A stretch of 38,791 bases of DNA from Chloroflexota bacterium (lineage in GTDB: Bacteria > Chloroflexota > Anaerolineae > Anaerolineales > Anaerolineaceae), in assembly GCA_016838895.1 (NCBI GenBank), contig JAEKNU010000042.1, positions 1 to 38,791 of the forward strand. The letters are read 5' to 3'. This document shows positions 24,501 to 32,708 of the stretch, in pieces; positions within the stretch are counted from its first letter, which is position 1, and the number at the start of each line of letters is the position of its first letter. Under the pieces are notes generated by a model that saw only the letters and a list, made by a program, of their open reading frames with translations, was not told the DNA's origin and searched no databases. The translations under genes and the position numbers were made by a program.

Positions 24501-24866
24501 TCCTTCAGGCTGTGTCTTGTCATACAAGTAGTATTGCTCAAACAAGCGGCTTGTGTTGTTTATTTGATTTACAGCTAAGGTATTGTTCAGTTGATCTGCA
24601 AGGGATTGCCATATCTGAGTTCTTTGTTCAGCAAACAAACGCCGAAAAAGAATATGATAAACAGTGTGGATTACAGCATGTGCATTAACCAGCCAGGGCT
24701 TTAGCAACTGCATTTGCTGAAATGGATCAAATTGTGATTTCAGATGTTCGGTAAGCTGATGGCTGTCAGTAAAGCTGTTAACGGATAATCTACCAGTTTC
24801 TGGCTCAAGAAATGGCAGGAGGTTATTTGTTACTGCTGCATTAGAAGATACATGAAAGTGTGGCAT
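21549..24866 (-). CDS. Large GH13 alpha-amylase-family protein
   Basis: A 1105-residue protein with a GH13 barrel in the middle, flanked by large domains I do not recognise. Motif I: GTDMVPNHMG; motif II: IIRFDAAM with the nucleophile Asp496; motif III: LLLAEAFW with acid/base Glu561; motif IV: NNPDEET with Asp622, where the common NHD is changed (His to Pro). Numbering is from ATG 24872; ATG 24866 is better spaced from the AAGGG site. The first 300 residues are helical. No signal peptide, so it is cytoplasmic and acts on alpha-glucans such as glycogen or trehalose/maltose-type substrates; the exact reaction cannot be read. It is convergent with GH57, with a 35-bp overlap of coding ends. Confidence 0.88.
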   Translation of the reverse strand: MPHFHVSSNAAVTNNLLPFLEPETGRLSVNSFTDSHQLTEHLKSQFDPFQQMQLLKPWLVNAHAVIHTVYHILFRRLFAEQRTQIWQSLADQLNNTLAVNQINNTSRLFEQYYLYDKTQPEGISDYEEILFLWIANQNPALQLLNPLISDHILIEKSAYSLYIEDIKRTLSKQKPVGQSKMDFVTFLLEPIQQAPNDLLAQMEYMRTHWQDLLGDDFLLLLNGMDFIREQEKIWITGGHQVELPDYASLLDSESENFTADQNWMPRLVLIAKNIHVWLNQLSSIWQRDIRTLDQIPDETLRELSDRGISGLWLIGVWERSRASADIKQKCGNPEALASAYSLEDYQIANDLGGEQAYYQLKDRAARYGIRMGTDMVPNHMGLDSSWVKNHPDWFISLDTPPYPSYSFNGPNLSTDPAYNIQIEDHYYDRSDAAVVYRFENFHNGTVRYIYHGNDGTSMPWNDTAQLNYLDENVREAVIQTILHVARLSPIIRFDAAMILTKRHYQRLWYPVPGHGGDIPSRAGRGLSEADFNHLMPIEFWREVVERIAKELPDTLLLAEAFWLMESYFVRTLGMHRVYNSAFMHLLRDENNTDFLTLIRNTLEYNPEILKRYVNFMNNPDEETAVQQFGKDDKYFGVCTMLATFPGLPMIGHGQIEGFQEKYGMEYRRAYLDEQPDTDFVQRHEHEIFPLLKRRHQFSEVTDFYMYDFNTQNGDIDQNVYAYSNLAGDQRSLILYHNKFAETNGWIQNAWNTSNEPKTLAQALNIPRSESAFVVFRDHIANLWYIRKSTDLHQQGLFISLGAFKYQAFLDFQIIENDSSYFYQRLHDTLNGSGTYSIEEHAVDLFIKALKVCATINPVFLLDLGPARIPGYPSIQSSKPFADKLLQTWNDELTTSYSIKDISLLTNQQWHDLLIELDAQYPLDAQYPLSDLPLEGLLALSQLTTDIIHPILDDLQAQSNRPGQHNAFGKSLLQLLDGYHLQDDQKKYLVIFQLFLMEWGICHMQNTNNEKSQTLKIEMQSMLGRLSVQRLMQVNEYEGINWFNRETYYLFALAGKIFYLNITAQQEGNKIDLDLQKMLSFADQSKYQFDNLTKLINEYMEAVVSS

Positions 24867-24957
24867 TTGCATCCCTTAAATTAGTAATGTCTCTTCTGAA
24901 AGTATAGCAGAGTGAACCCAAATTAATATATTGATTTGTATTTTCGGTTGAAAAAAG

Positions 24958-26112
24958 TCACGCTCTACCAAAGATATGCGTGATGATATTTGAACCAGAA
25001 CCGCCGATATTTTGAGCCATGCCAATATTTGCATTTTCAATTTGATTCTGACCGGCTTCTCTCCGTAATTGCTGGATGACTTCAAATATCTGATACATAC
25101 CTGTGGCACCCACAGGGTGGCCGCGCGCTTTTAATCCACCCCGGGTTGCAACAGGAATCCTGCCGCCTGGCAATATCGCTCCATCCAACGCCAGCCTGGG
25201 TGCCTGACCTCGTTCAGCAAAACCACTGGCCTCCAGTGATAAGCTGGCCATAATGGTGAACGCGTCATGATATTCAAAAAGGTCAATATCCTGTGGAGTT
25301 ACTCCAGCCTGGGCGTATGCTTGTTTTGCGGATTTTTCTGCAGCGCTTAGCCATAGTGGATCTTTTCGTCCATGAACAGCAATCGAATCTGTTGCAGCAG
25401 CGGAACCCAACACGCGTATGCGATCCTTTGAAGTTGTTAGAACAGCATCTTCTGCAGCAATCAGAATCGCTGCTGCACCATCTCCCATAGGTGATGCGTC
25501 GAACAATTGGATAGGATCAGCGACCATAGATGCGTTTTCATATTTTTCAAAAGTCAATGCTGAATGGAAACGTGCCAGTGGGTTATGCAAGGCGTTCTGG
25601 TGGGCATTTATGGAGAAATTGGCAAAATGCTCATGTTTCCAACCATACTCATGCATGTAGCGCTGCATTACGAGCGCGTTTAACGCAACAAATGAAACAC
25701 CATGATCACCTTCCCAATCAGCGTCTGCTGCAGTTGCTAACTCGGCTGTTATTTCTGATCCAGGGGAATCGGTCATTTTTTCAACGCCAATCGCCATAGC
25801 GCTATCCACTTGCCCGGAGGCAACCGCAATTAATGCCGAACGAAAAGCAGCAGCACTTGAGCTGCAGGCTGCTTCAATCCGTACGGCTTCATTAAATTTT
25901 AATCCAAGCCAATCACCGATATATGAACCAAGGTGTTGTTGATGATTTGCGGAACCAGACATCATATTACCGACATAGATGCTTTCAACTGTTGAGAGAC
26001 CTGCATCATGCATGGCAGCTAATCCTGCTTCTCCAGCCAATTCTCTCAATGATAATTGCCAATGTTCATTGATGGGAGTTGCACCGATTCCGATTACAAT
26101 AACGTTTCGCAT
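24958..26112 (-). CDS. Thiolase (SCP2/archaeal-type acetyl-CoA acetyltransferase)
   Basis: A 384-residue thiolase. The nucleophile is Cys83 in RIEAACSSSAAAF, and the conserved His is His332 in GLKARGHPVGATG. The sequence ends with NIGGSGSNIITHIFG, the oxyanion-loop region, in which Ser takes the place of the usual Cys/Gly-rich motif. Length and signature match SCP2-like and archaeal acetoacetyl-CoA thiolases, which often pair with a DUF35/OB-fold protein; none is next to it here. It catalyses condensation or cleavage of acetyl-CoA units, in fatty acid or isoprenoid metabolism. A TATAAT box on the minus strand (26151-26146) lies 33 bases before the start; the -35 is poor. Confidence 0.9.
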   Translation of the reverse strand: MRNVIVIGIGATPINEHWQLSLRELAGEAGLAAMHDAGLSTVESIYVGNMMSGSANHQQHLGSYIGDWLGLKFNEAVRIEAACSSSAAAFRSALIAVASGQVDSAMAIGVEKMTDSPGSEITAELATAADADWEGDHGVSFVALNALVMQRYMHEYGWKHEHFANFSINAHQNALHNPLARFHSALTFEKYENASMVADPIQLFDASPMGDGAAAILIAAEDAVLTTSKDRIRVLGSAAATDSIAVHGRKDPLWLSAAEKSAKQAYAQAGVTPQDIDLFEYHDAFTIMASLSLEASGFAERGQAPRLALDGAILPGGRIPVATRGGLKARGHPVGATGMYQIFEVIQQLRREAGQNQIENANIGMAQNIGGSGSNIITHIFGRA

Positions 26113-26250
26113 TAATCAATACCTCAGTTCGTTCAAGATGATTGAATTATATCTGTAGTTGCTATCAAATTCTATCAATTCAGCGGCTCAAATATTCTTT
26201 CAGGTAGGATATAATTACCCAATATTAACACCCTGATCAGGAGTGATTTT

Positions 26251-27912
26251 GTGAATAAGGTTTACAGTCTCATCGTTATAATCATTGTGATGCTAATTGT
26301 TGGTAGCTGTAGCCAGATCACATCTGAGAAGGATTGTGAAAATGGTGGTTCAGGCTGTCCCTCTTCAAACAGCAACATCGTTGATCTTGTGGATGCTGAA
26401 AAAACAGCACAGTATAATCCCACTCAAATTGTTTTCCCAAAAATTTATATTGCTGAAGCAATTCAATCATCCTATCGTGATCAGATTGAGGGAATGTCTG
26501 ATGTCGAGATTGTTGAAAGTGCAGAAGAGGCGGATATTGTCATTGATGTTGCTGTAAAATCCACTACAGAACAACTTTCAAGTGATATTGAATGGTTATA
26601 TGTCATTGCAGTCCCCTTTGATATCCCGGTGATAGATATTGATTCCAAAACGATTGAACGTGCCTGGCAAGGGATTCGATTTGCGACCTTTAATTTTCAA
26701 CCATTAATGATGTCTGCCGAAACGGCAGCGTATTTCACTGAACAATGGGGTGCCCCCAATATTCATACCGTGAAAATTTTGCCTGCTGACGAAATCTATG
26801 CCAAAGGTGTAGATAATAGTGCTTCCTGGGCCATACTGCCGATTGAGGAACTTGATTCTTCCTGGCGAATTCTATCGTTTGATGGGCAATATCCTTTGGA
26901 CAGGCAATTGGATCGGAGAACTTATCCATTAATAGCGCGTTATTCAATCCAAATGAAATATAACGGCATGGATTCAGATCGCTATGTATTGTCAAATTTT
27001 GATTCAGAAAAAATGAGTAGTGTACTGCTGACCGGAACGACAGCTTTTGTACGAAATTTGGCCTATGAGATGGAAACAGAGAGCATTCAATACCCGATTA
27101 AGAATGTCAAGGATATTTTTCTATCATCAGATATAACCCACATAAGTAATGAGGTGCCATTTTTTGATGACTGTCCCCCCGCTGTTCCATTAAGGGAGGA
27201 AATGCGCTTTTGCAGTTCTCCTGACTATTTATCATTGTTTGATGATTTGAATCTCAGTTTTATTGAATTATCCGGCAATCATCAATTGGATTGGTTTGAA
27301 GGAGCTTTTTTGGAAACATTGAAACGCTACAATGAACATCATTTACCTTTTGTAGGTGGTGGGGCAAATCTCTCTGATGCACTTACACCGTTAGAGATTG
27401 AGGATCATGGCAATCAATTCGTTTTTTTTTCCTGCAACGCTGTTGGTCCGGAACAAAATTGGGCTACTGAAGATCATGCTGGTGCTGCACCATGTGATTT
27501 TGAGCGCATGACTTTTGACATTAGCCAATATCTGGAGGATGGATTTATCCCCATTGTTTTGTTGCAGCATTATGAAGTTGATACGATCACACCTTTTTCA
27601 TTGCAACGGATTGATTCTGCCAAATTAGCAGAAGCTGGCGCAATCATTATCAGTGGAAGTCAATCTCACAGTCCACAAACTTATGCATTAATTAATGATG
27701 CTGTTATTCATTATGGATTAGGGAATATGTTCTTCGATCAAACCTATGAACCTAATTCGCAGAGCATCATGGATCGACATTACTTCTATGATGGACAATA
27801 TTTAAATACACAAATCATCCCAATTGAAACTGATGGTAATTATCAGGTACAGTTGATGAAAGAGAACAAAATCCCCACCTTTTTAGGGGCTTTATTGGAA
27901 CAAATGCCATGA
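26251..27912 (+). CDS. CapA-like metallophosphatase-fold lipoprotein (copy 1)
   Basis: A 553-residue lipoprotein: signal peptide and lipobox VGSC, Cys20. Residues about 50-240 form a region like substrate-binding proteins (EADIVIDVAV, WLYVIAVPFDIPVIDI, WAILPIEEL). From about residue 245 a poly-gamma-glutamate capsule CapA-type domain follows: VLLTGTTAFVR, DITHISNEVPFF, IELSGNHQLDW, VVLLQHYEVD-like and ISGSQSHSPQT, YGLGNMFFDQ. The first metal ligand Asp of CapA (GDxM) is Thr here, and the HPH motif is QSH. Two Cys pairs are conserved with the next gene, so disulfides are likely. Start is GTG with CAGGAG upstream. A TATAAT is at 26210-26215. Outside the cell; function unknown. Confidence 0.82.
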   Translation: MNKVYSLIVIIIVMLIVGSCSQITSEKDCENGGSGCPSSNSNIVDLVDAEKTAQYNPTQIVFPKIYIAEAIQSSYRDQIEGMSDVEIVESAEEADIVIDVAVKSTTEQLSSDIEWLYVIAVPFDIPVIDIDSKTIERAWQGIRFATFNFQPLMMSAETAAYFTEQWGAPNIHTVKILPADEIYAKGVDNSASWAILPIEELDSSWRILSFDGQYPLDRQLDRRTYPLIARYSIQMKYNGMDSDRYVLSNFDSEKMSSVLLTGTTAFVRNLAYEMETESIQYPIKNVKDIFLSSDITHISNEVPFFDDCPPAVPLREEMRFCSSPDYLSLFDDLNLSFIELSGNHQLDWFEGAFLETLKRYNEHHLPFVGGGANLSDALTPLEIEDHGNQFVFFSCNAVGPEQNWATEDHAGAAPCDFERMTFDISQYLEDGFIPIVLLQHYEVDTITPFSLQRIDSAKLAEAGAIIISGSQSHSPQTYALINDAVIHYGLGNMFFDQTYEPNSQSIMDRHYFYDGQYLNTQIIPIETDGNYQVQLMKENKIPTFLGALLEQMP

Positions 27913-29567
27913 AAAGACAAAAAATTAGTTATTTTGTCATCATGTTTTGTCTGGTAGTAAATCTGTCTGGATGTGGTTATTTTAATATCAGCGTTCCAGA
28001 TCAATCAACTGAGCCGTTCTCTGTTGAACAGGAGGTTAACGCACCTCTGCCGATTGATATCACCCTGGAAATACCAGTCGAATATCAGATTGACTTTACT
28101 GATCCTGTGCCAGAACGATTGCTTTCCGAATTAACTATTCTCGAATCAAATGGAAAATTGCAGGCTACAGGTGAAATCAGTCTTCTCTATTCTACCGAGG
28201 AGGATGGGATTGCAAACTGGATTTATGTCGCTGCCACGGCCTTTTCAAACCTTGTTGATGTTATCGAAGTTGATGAATTATTAGCACTATGGAAAGGTAA
28301 TCCAATCAATGAAAAATGGACAAGAATTTATATTCAGGAATCTGATTTGGCGGTACTAAAAATGAAGTTTGGTCTACCTGATGCATCATTTGTTAAAACT
28401 ATTACACCTGAACTGGCATTAAGTACTGCCTGGCAGGAACCAGATGCATTATTCATTTTGGCATTTGAGCAACTAGAACCGCGCTGGAAAGTATTAAAAT
28501 TTAATAATGATTCTATTTTTAGCCGTCCTTTTGTCGCTTCCGAATATCCCTTAAATTTTTCGTATGTATTTAATTCAGATATGATTGAGATCAATAAAGC
28601 GATTGAAACACCAATAACAAATTATGATCAAAGAAAGATGTCCTCAGTATTGATGACAGGTGTTACTGCCCTGGTTAGGGCTACTGGTGCCAAAATGGAG
28701 AGTGAAGGTTTTGTCTACCCGGCTTCAACCATTCAGGAAGTATTGCTGGATGCTGATATTACCCATATCAGCAATGAGGTTTCTTTTGCAGAGGATTGTC
28801 CACCTTCTAATGCGTATCAGGAAAATATTATGTTTTGCAGCCGACCGGAGTATTTCGAATTGTTAACCTATGCCGATATAGACTTGGTAGAACTATCAGG
28901 AAACCATCTCAAAGACTGGAGCAATGCAGCTTTCGATTTTTCATTGCAATTGTACGATGATGCCGGAGTGGCAACGTATAGCGGTGGTATAAATCAGTTG
29001 GATGCTAGAGAACCGTACAAAATTGAACTCAATGGTAATAAGCTGGCATTTTTAGGCTGCAATCCTGCAGGACCACCCAATGTCTGGGCAACAGATACAT
29101 TATCAGGTGTAGCAAATTGTGAGGACGATTGGTTGTTATATGAGGTGCAAGCATTGGCAGCGGATGGATATTTACCCATTGTTACCATGCAGCATTATGA
29201 GACCTATGCTATGTTGCCAAATCTTGAACAGAAAACCGATTTTTTGAAATTGTCTGCGAATGGTGCAGTGATTGTAAGCGGAAGTCAGGCTCATTTTCCA
29301 CAAGCAATGACATTCATAGGAGATCATTTCATCCACTATGGTTTGGGGAATCTCTTTTTTGATCAGATGGATATTCCGGTTGTAGGTACCCGCAGGGAGT
29401 TTTTGGATAGACATGTTTTTTATGATGGACAATATATTCAAACAGAATTATATACAGCCATGTTGGAAGATTTTTCAAGACCCCGTATAATGACCGAGGA
29501 AGAACGACTTGATTTTCTGGAGGATATTTTTACTGCCAGTAATTGGATTAAAAGTGAAGATAAATGA
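27909..29567 (+). CDS. CapA-like metallophosphatase-fold lipoprotein (copy 2)
   Basis: A 552-residue paralogue of the previous protein, with the same layout: signal peptide ending in lipobox LSGC, a binding-protein-like half, and a CapA-like half with VLMTGVTALVR, DITHISNEVSF, VELSGNHLKDW, MQHYETY, VSGSQAHFPQA and YGLGNLFFDQ. The same metal-ligand changes and the same two Cys pairs (CPP...FC and CN...NC types) are present, so the altered motif is a property of the pair, not a reading error. It overlaps copy 1 by 4 bases (ATGA) and is overlapped in turn by the cyclase gene. The two proteins may act as a heteromer on the surface. Confidence 0.82.
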   Translation: MKRQKISYFVIMFCLVVNLSGCGYFNISVPDQSTEPFSVEQEVNAPLPIDITLEIPVEYQIDFTDPVPERLLSELTILESNGKLQATGEISLLYSTEEDGIANWIYVAATAFSNLVDVIEVDELLALWKGNPINEKWTRIYIQESDLAVLKMKFGLPDASFVKTITPELALSTAWQEPDALFILAFEQLEPRWKVLKFNNDSIFSRPFVASEYPLNFSYVFNSDMIEINKAIETPITNYDQRKMSSVLMTGVTALVRATGAKMESEGFVYPASTIQEVLLDADITHISNEVSFAEDCPPSNAYQENIMFCSRPEYFELLTYADIDLVELSGNHLKDWSNAAFDFSLQLYDDAGVATYSGGINQLDAREPYKIELNGNKLAFLGCNPAGPPNVWATDTLSGVANCEDDWLLYEVQALAADGYLPIVTMQHYETYAMLPNLEQKTDFLKLSANGAVIVSGSQAHFPQAMTFIGDHFIHYGLGNLFFDQMDIPVVGTRREFLDRHVFYDGQYIQTELYTAMLEDFSRPRIMTEEERLDFLEDIFTASNWIKSEDK

Positions 29568-30199
29568 AAATCTATGATATTTCTGTATTGGTAAACGAAA
29601 AATTACTGGTTTGGCCTGATGATCCACCTGTTGAACTGATCCAGGCCGCATCTATTGAAAATGGCGATGGCTATAATTTAAACCGATTAAAAATCAGTGC
29701 ACACATTGGGACCCATATTGACGCACCATTGCATTTTTTTGAGCAAGGTAAGAATATTGGTTCTATTGCTCTAGAAACATTGATTGGTCCTGTTCAAGTG
29801 GTAGAGATTCCAGCGGAGATACAAAGAATCAATTCAAAAATCATCGATCAACTGAATATAAAACACGATGTAAAGCGTCTCATATTTAAAACCGAAAACT
29901 CAAAATTATGGGGGCGAACACAGGATTTTTATGAATCCTATACTGCCTTGGATACAAGTGGCGCAGGAAGAATCGTTGAACTTGGGATAACGCTGGTTGG
30001 CATCGATTATTTATCAATATCCATATTTAGTGAAATTACAAAACCCCATATGATCCTATTATCCAAGGATATTGTGATTCTGGAAGGTTGTGATTTATCT
30101 GACGTTCCGGCAGGTGAATATCAATTAATTTGTTTGCCGTTGAAAGTAAATGAGATTGAAGGGGCGCCAGTACGTGCTGTATTGATCACAGAAGAATAA
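29564..30199 (+). CDS. Cyclase-family hydrolase (kynurenine formamidase-like)
   Basis: A 211-residue protein of the cyclase/kynurenine formamidase fold. It begins with the strand YDISVLVNEKLLVWPDDPP and carries the metal site SAHIGTHIDAPLHFF with His47, His51, Asp53 and His57. The later VGIDYLSIS and EGCDLSDVPAGEYQLICLPLK are typical of the family, as is the length. Members hydrolyse amides or lactones such as N-formylkynurenine, using zinc or manganese. The start overlaps the CapA-like copy 2 stop by 4 bases, so it is translated together with it. No other kynurenine pathway gene is seen here, so the substrate is open. Confidence 0.88.
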   Translation: MKIYDISVLVNEKLLVWPDDPPVELIQAASIENGDGYNLNRLKISAHIGTHIDAPLHFFEQGKNIGSIALETLIGPVQVVEIPAEIQRINSKIIDQLNIKHDVKRLIFKTENSKLWGRTQDFYESYTALDTSGAGRIVELGITLVGIDYLSISIFSEITKPHMILLSKDIVILEGCDLSDVPAGEYQLICLPLKVNEIEGAPVRAVLITEE

Positions 30200-30264
30200 T
30201 TGCATCGTGCAATGCAAATGGCGTCAAAAATTTATAAATAAGAAGATTTACAGATGAGGCAATT

Positions 30265-31593
30265 GTGAGAAATCTCAATTCAGAAGAAATCGTAGATATT
30301 TGTAAACAATATAATTTTTGGACATGGGCCGCTCAAAAAAACGTTGAACTCATGCCAGTAACAGACTCAAAAGGAGTTTATTTTTGGGATGAGGGAGGGA
30401 AAAGGTACCTTGATTTTAATTCGATGGTCATGTGTGTGAATGCAGGTCATGGGAATGAATATCTAAAAAATGCAATTTGTGAACAAGTACAACGCCTGCC
30501 ATATGCAGGCCCGCACATGGCAACCCAACCGCGGGCAATTTTGGGGGAATTGCTTGAAAAAATTACCCCGGATTCTATTCATCATTTTTTATTTACTTTA
30601 GGTGGGGCAGAGGCAAACGAGAACGCCATTAAACTTGCCCGTGCTGTTACAGGACGACATAAGATTCTGGCTGGGTATCGCTCGTATCATGGTGCTACCG
30701 CTGGCGCTATTGCGCTAACGGGTGATCCACGCCGTCTGGCCTGGGAACCGAACCTGATGGGTGGCGTGGTCCATTTTAATGGTCCCTATTTGTATCGCAA
30801 TCCATTTCATTCTGAACCAGGAAAAGAGACAGAAGATTATATCAATCATCTTGAAGAAATTATTCAATTTGAGGGACCATCAACGATTGCCGGGATCATT
30901 TTAGAAACGGTTATTGGTACGAATGGTATTTTAATTCCACCAGATGGTTATTTGCATGGTGTGCGGGAAATATGTACACATTATGGTATTCAATATATTG
31001 CAGATGAAGTTATGACTGGCTTTGGCCGTACGGGGAAATGGTTTGCAGTAAATCATTGGGATGTTCAACCGGACATCATGACCATGGCAAAAGGATTGAC
31101 TTCCGGGTATGCACCTTTAGGTGCAGTTGGTATGTCGGATGAGATTGTAGATTTTTTCCGATCAAAATCGTATCAGAGTGGATTGACTTATAACGGACAC
31201 CCGATATCACTGGCAGCTGCCATTGCAAATATTGAAGTACTGGAAAATGAGAATTTAATAGAAGCCTCATTTGAACGTGGTAAGACATTATCAACTGCTT
31301 TGAAGAAATTGTATGAGAAACACGCCTGTATAGGTGATACACGCTCTTTAGGCTTGCTAGGTGGTATAGAACTGGTAAAGAATAGAGAGACTAAAGAACC
31401 CCTGGCACCATACAATGCAAGCAGCAAGGAAATGCAGTTTATTCATTCTCGATGTATGGCCAAAGGTCTTTATGTTTCAATTCATTGGCATATCATTTTG
31501 ATTATTCCCCCCTTGATCATTACGGATGAGGAACTATTGGAAGGTCTACATATTATTGATGAAATTTTGAATGAAGTTGATCGTATGATCTAA
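30265..31593 (+). CDS. Class III pyridoxal-phosphate aminotransferase
   Basis: A 442-residue class III (omega) aminotransferase. Family features: the substrate/PLP region VNAGHGN, LGGAEANENAIKLAR, the PLP phosphate loop GYRSYHGAT, the Asp-containing IADEVMTGFGRTG, and the PLP lysine Lys276 in TMAKGLTSGYAPLGA. It resembles enzymes acting on beta-alanine, taurine, 4-aminobutyrate or glutamate semialdehyde; the particular substrate is not determined. The start is GTG. It lies 65 bases after the cyclase gene, with a short TTGCA/TGCAA repeat in between, on the same strand, and may be part of the same transcript as the CapA-like genes. Confidence 0.9.
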   Translation: MRNLNSEEIVDICKQYNFWTWAAQKNVELMPVTDSKGVYFWDEGGKRYLDFNSMVMCVNAGHGNEYLKNAICEQVQRLPYAGPHMATQPRAILGELLEKITPDSIHHFLFTLGGAEANENAIKLARAVTGRHKILAGYRSYHGATAGAIALTGDPRRLAWEPNLMGGVVHFNGPYLYRNPFHSEPGKETEDYINHLEEIIQFEGPSTIAGIILETVIGTNGILIPPDGYLHGVREICTHYGIQYIADEVMTGFGRTGKWFAVNHWDVQPDIMTMAKGLTSGYAPLGAVGMSDEIVDFFRSKSYQSGLTYNGHPISLAAAIANIEVLENENLIEASFERGKTLSTALKKLYEKHACIGDTRSLGLLGGIELVKNRETKEPLAPYNASSKEMQFIHSRCMAKGLYVSIHWHIILIIPPLIITDEELLEGLHIIDEILNEVDRMI

Positions 31594-31663
31594 GCCGATG
31601 TAACGTTTATCCATTTATTACGTCTAATAGAAGTGATAGCATTGAGCAATGCAGGAGATAAAC

Positions 31664-32632
31664 ATGGAATTAAAATTAAATGATTTTTCAACATCCAGCG
31701 ATAAAAAAGAACAAGAACAAGTAAAAATGCTGGTTATTGGTTCTGGACCGGCTGGATTAGCCGCAGCATTATATGGCGCACGAGCTGAATTATCACCTGT
31801 CGTATTGACAGGTCTGCAACTGGGTGGTCAGGCGGCGATAACGCATGTCATTGAAAATTATCCAGGTTTTCCTGAAGGAGTCGGTGGCGCGGAACTGACT
31901 GAATTATTTCAAAAGAATGCAGAAAGGTTTGGCGCTAGAGTTGAATTTGACACCGTAACAGAAGTAGATTTATCAAAACGACCATTTTCTGTCAAAACTT
32001 ACGGAAAAGAATTTTTGGCAGAGACATTAATCATCGCCACTGGTGCCAGTCCAAATCATTTAAACATACCAGGTGAGCAGGAATTAACCGGTAAAGGCGT
32101 ATCATATTGCGGTACCTGTGACGGATGGTTTTTTAAGGATAAAAGAGTTGTTGTGGTTGGCGGTGGAGACAGCGCCCTTGAAGAAGGTTTGTTTTTGACC
32201 AGGTTTGCAACTGAATTGAAAATAATTCATCGGCGGGATGAATTGCGAGCAGGGGCAATTTTGCAAAAACGTGCCCAGGAAAATGAGAAGGTCTCATTCG
32301 TTTGGAACAGCGTGGTTACCGAAATCATTGGTGAAGGTGCTGTTAAAAATGTAAAATTAGAAAATACACAAACCGGCGAAGAGAGTTTCCTGGAGACGGA
32401 TGGCGTATTTATTTTCATTGGACATACACCCAATGCCGAGCTATTTACAGGTCAGATTGAATTAGATGAAAATGGTTACATAAAAGTGGATTCCCAGATG
32501 CATACCAGTATTCCTGGCATATATGCTGCCGGAGAAATTGCAGATTCTCATTTCCGTCAGGTTATTACGTCGGCTGGTATGGGTGCTGCCGCAGCCATTG
32601 AAGCAACGCATTTCCTGGAAGCCAATGAATGA
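31664..32632 (+). CDS. Thioredoxin reductase-like FAD-disulfide oxidoreductase
   Basis: A 322-residue low-molecular-weight thioredoxin reductase-type flavoprotein. FAD-binding motif IGSGPAGLAAALYGAR is near the start, the redox motif SYCGTCDGWFF has Cys149 and Cys152, and the NADPH site VVVGGGDSALEEGLFL and HRRDELRA follow; the C-terminal GIYAAGEIAD closes the FAD domain. The usual redox motif is CATC with Asp; here it is CGTC-Asp. An ATG at 31649 is in frame, but AGGAG is correctly spaced for ATG 31664. It is 70 bases after the aminotransferase and ends the rightward transcript at the terminator at 32656-32692. Electron acceptor (thioredoxin or other) is unknown; no thioredoxin is in the window. 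Confidence 0.9.
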   Translation: MELKLNDFSTSSDKKEQEQVKMLVIGSGPAGLAAALYGARAELSPVVLTGLQLGGQAAITHVIENYPGFPEGVGGAELTELFQKNAERFGARVEFDTVTEVDLSKRPFSVKTYGKEFLAETLIIATGASPNHLNIPGEQELTGKGVSYCGTCDGWFFKDKRVVVVGGGDSALEEGLFLTRFATELKIIHRRDELRAGAILQKRAQENEKVSFVWNSVVTEIIGEGAVKNVKLENTQTGEESFLETDGVFIFIGHTPNAELFTGQIELDENGYIKVDSQMHTSIPGIYAAGEIADSHFRQVITSAGMGAAAAIEATHFLEANE

Positions 32633-32655
32633 TTTTATGAATCCATGAAGAAAAA

Positions 32656-32692
32656 AAAACACAGCCCGGAAATTATTTCCGGGCTGTGTTTT
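32656..32692. terminator. Strong bidirectional terminator
   Basis: Perfect 17-bp inverted repeat with a 3-base loop: left arm 32656-32672 and right arm 32676-32692, with the GC core CACAGCCCGG / CCGGGCTGTG. A-run on the left and T-run on the right give a U-tract in both directions. It lies between the convergent thioredoxin-reductase-like and LysM genes. Confidence 0.92.
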
Positions 32693-32708
32693 CATATATC
32701 AGTAAGTG

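Noticed and set aside
27422..27430. Nine-T tract in CapA-like copy 1 as a frameshift site
   Set aside because: It encodes a Phe run in frame, the paralogue has a matching strand there, and the frame continues intact to the end of the gene.
29564..31593. Kynurenine degradation operon from the cyclase and aminotransferase
   Set aside because: No kynureninase or tryptophan dioxygenase is present, and the aminotransferase is class III, not the kynurenine type.
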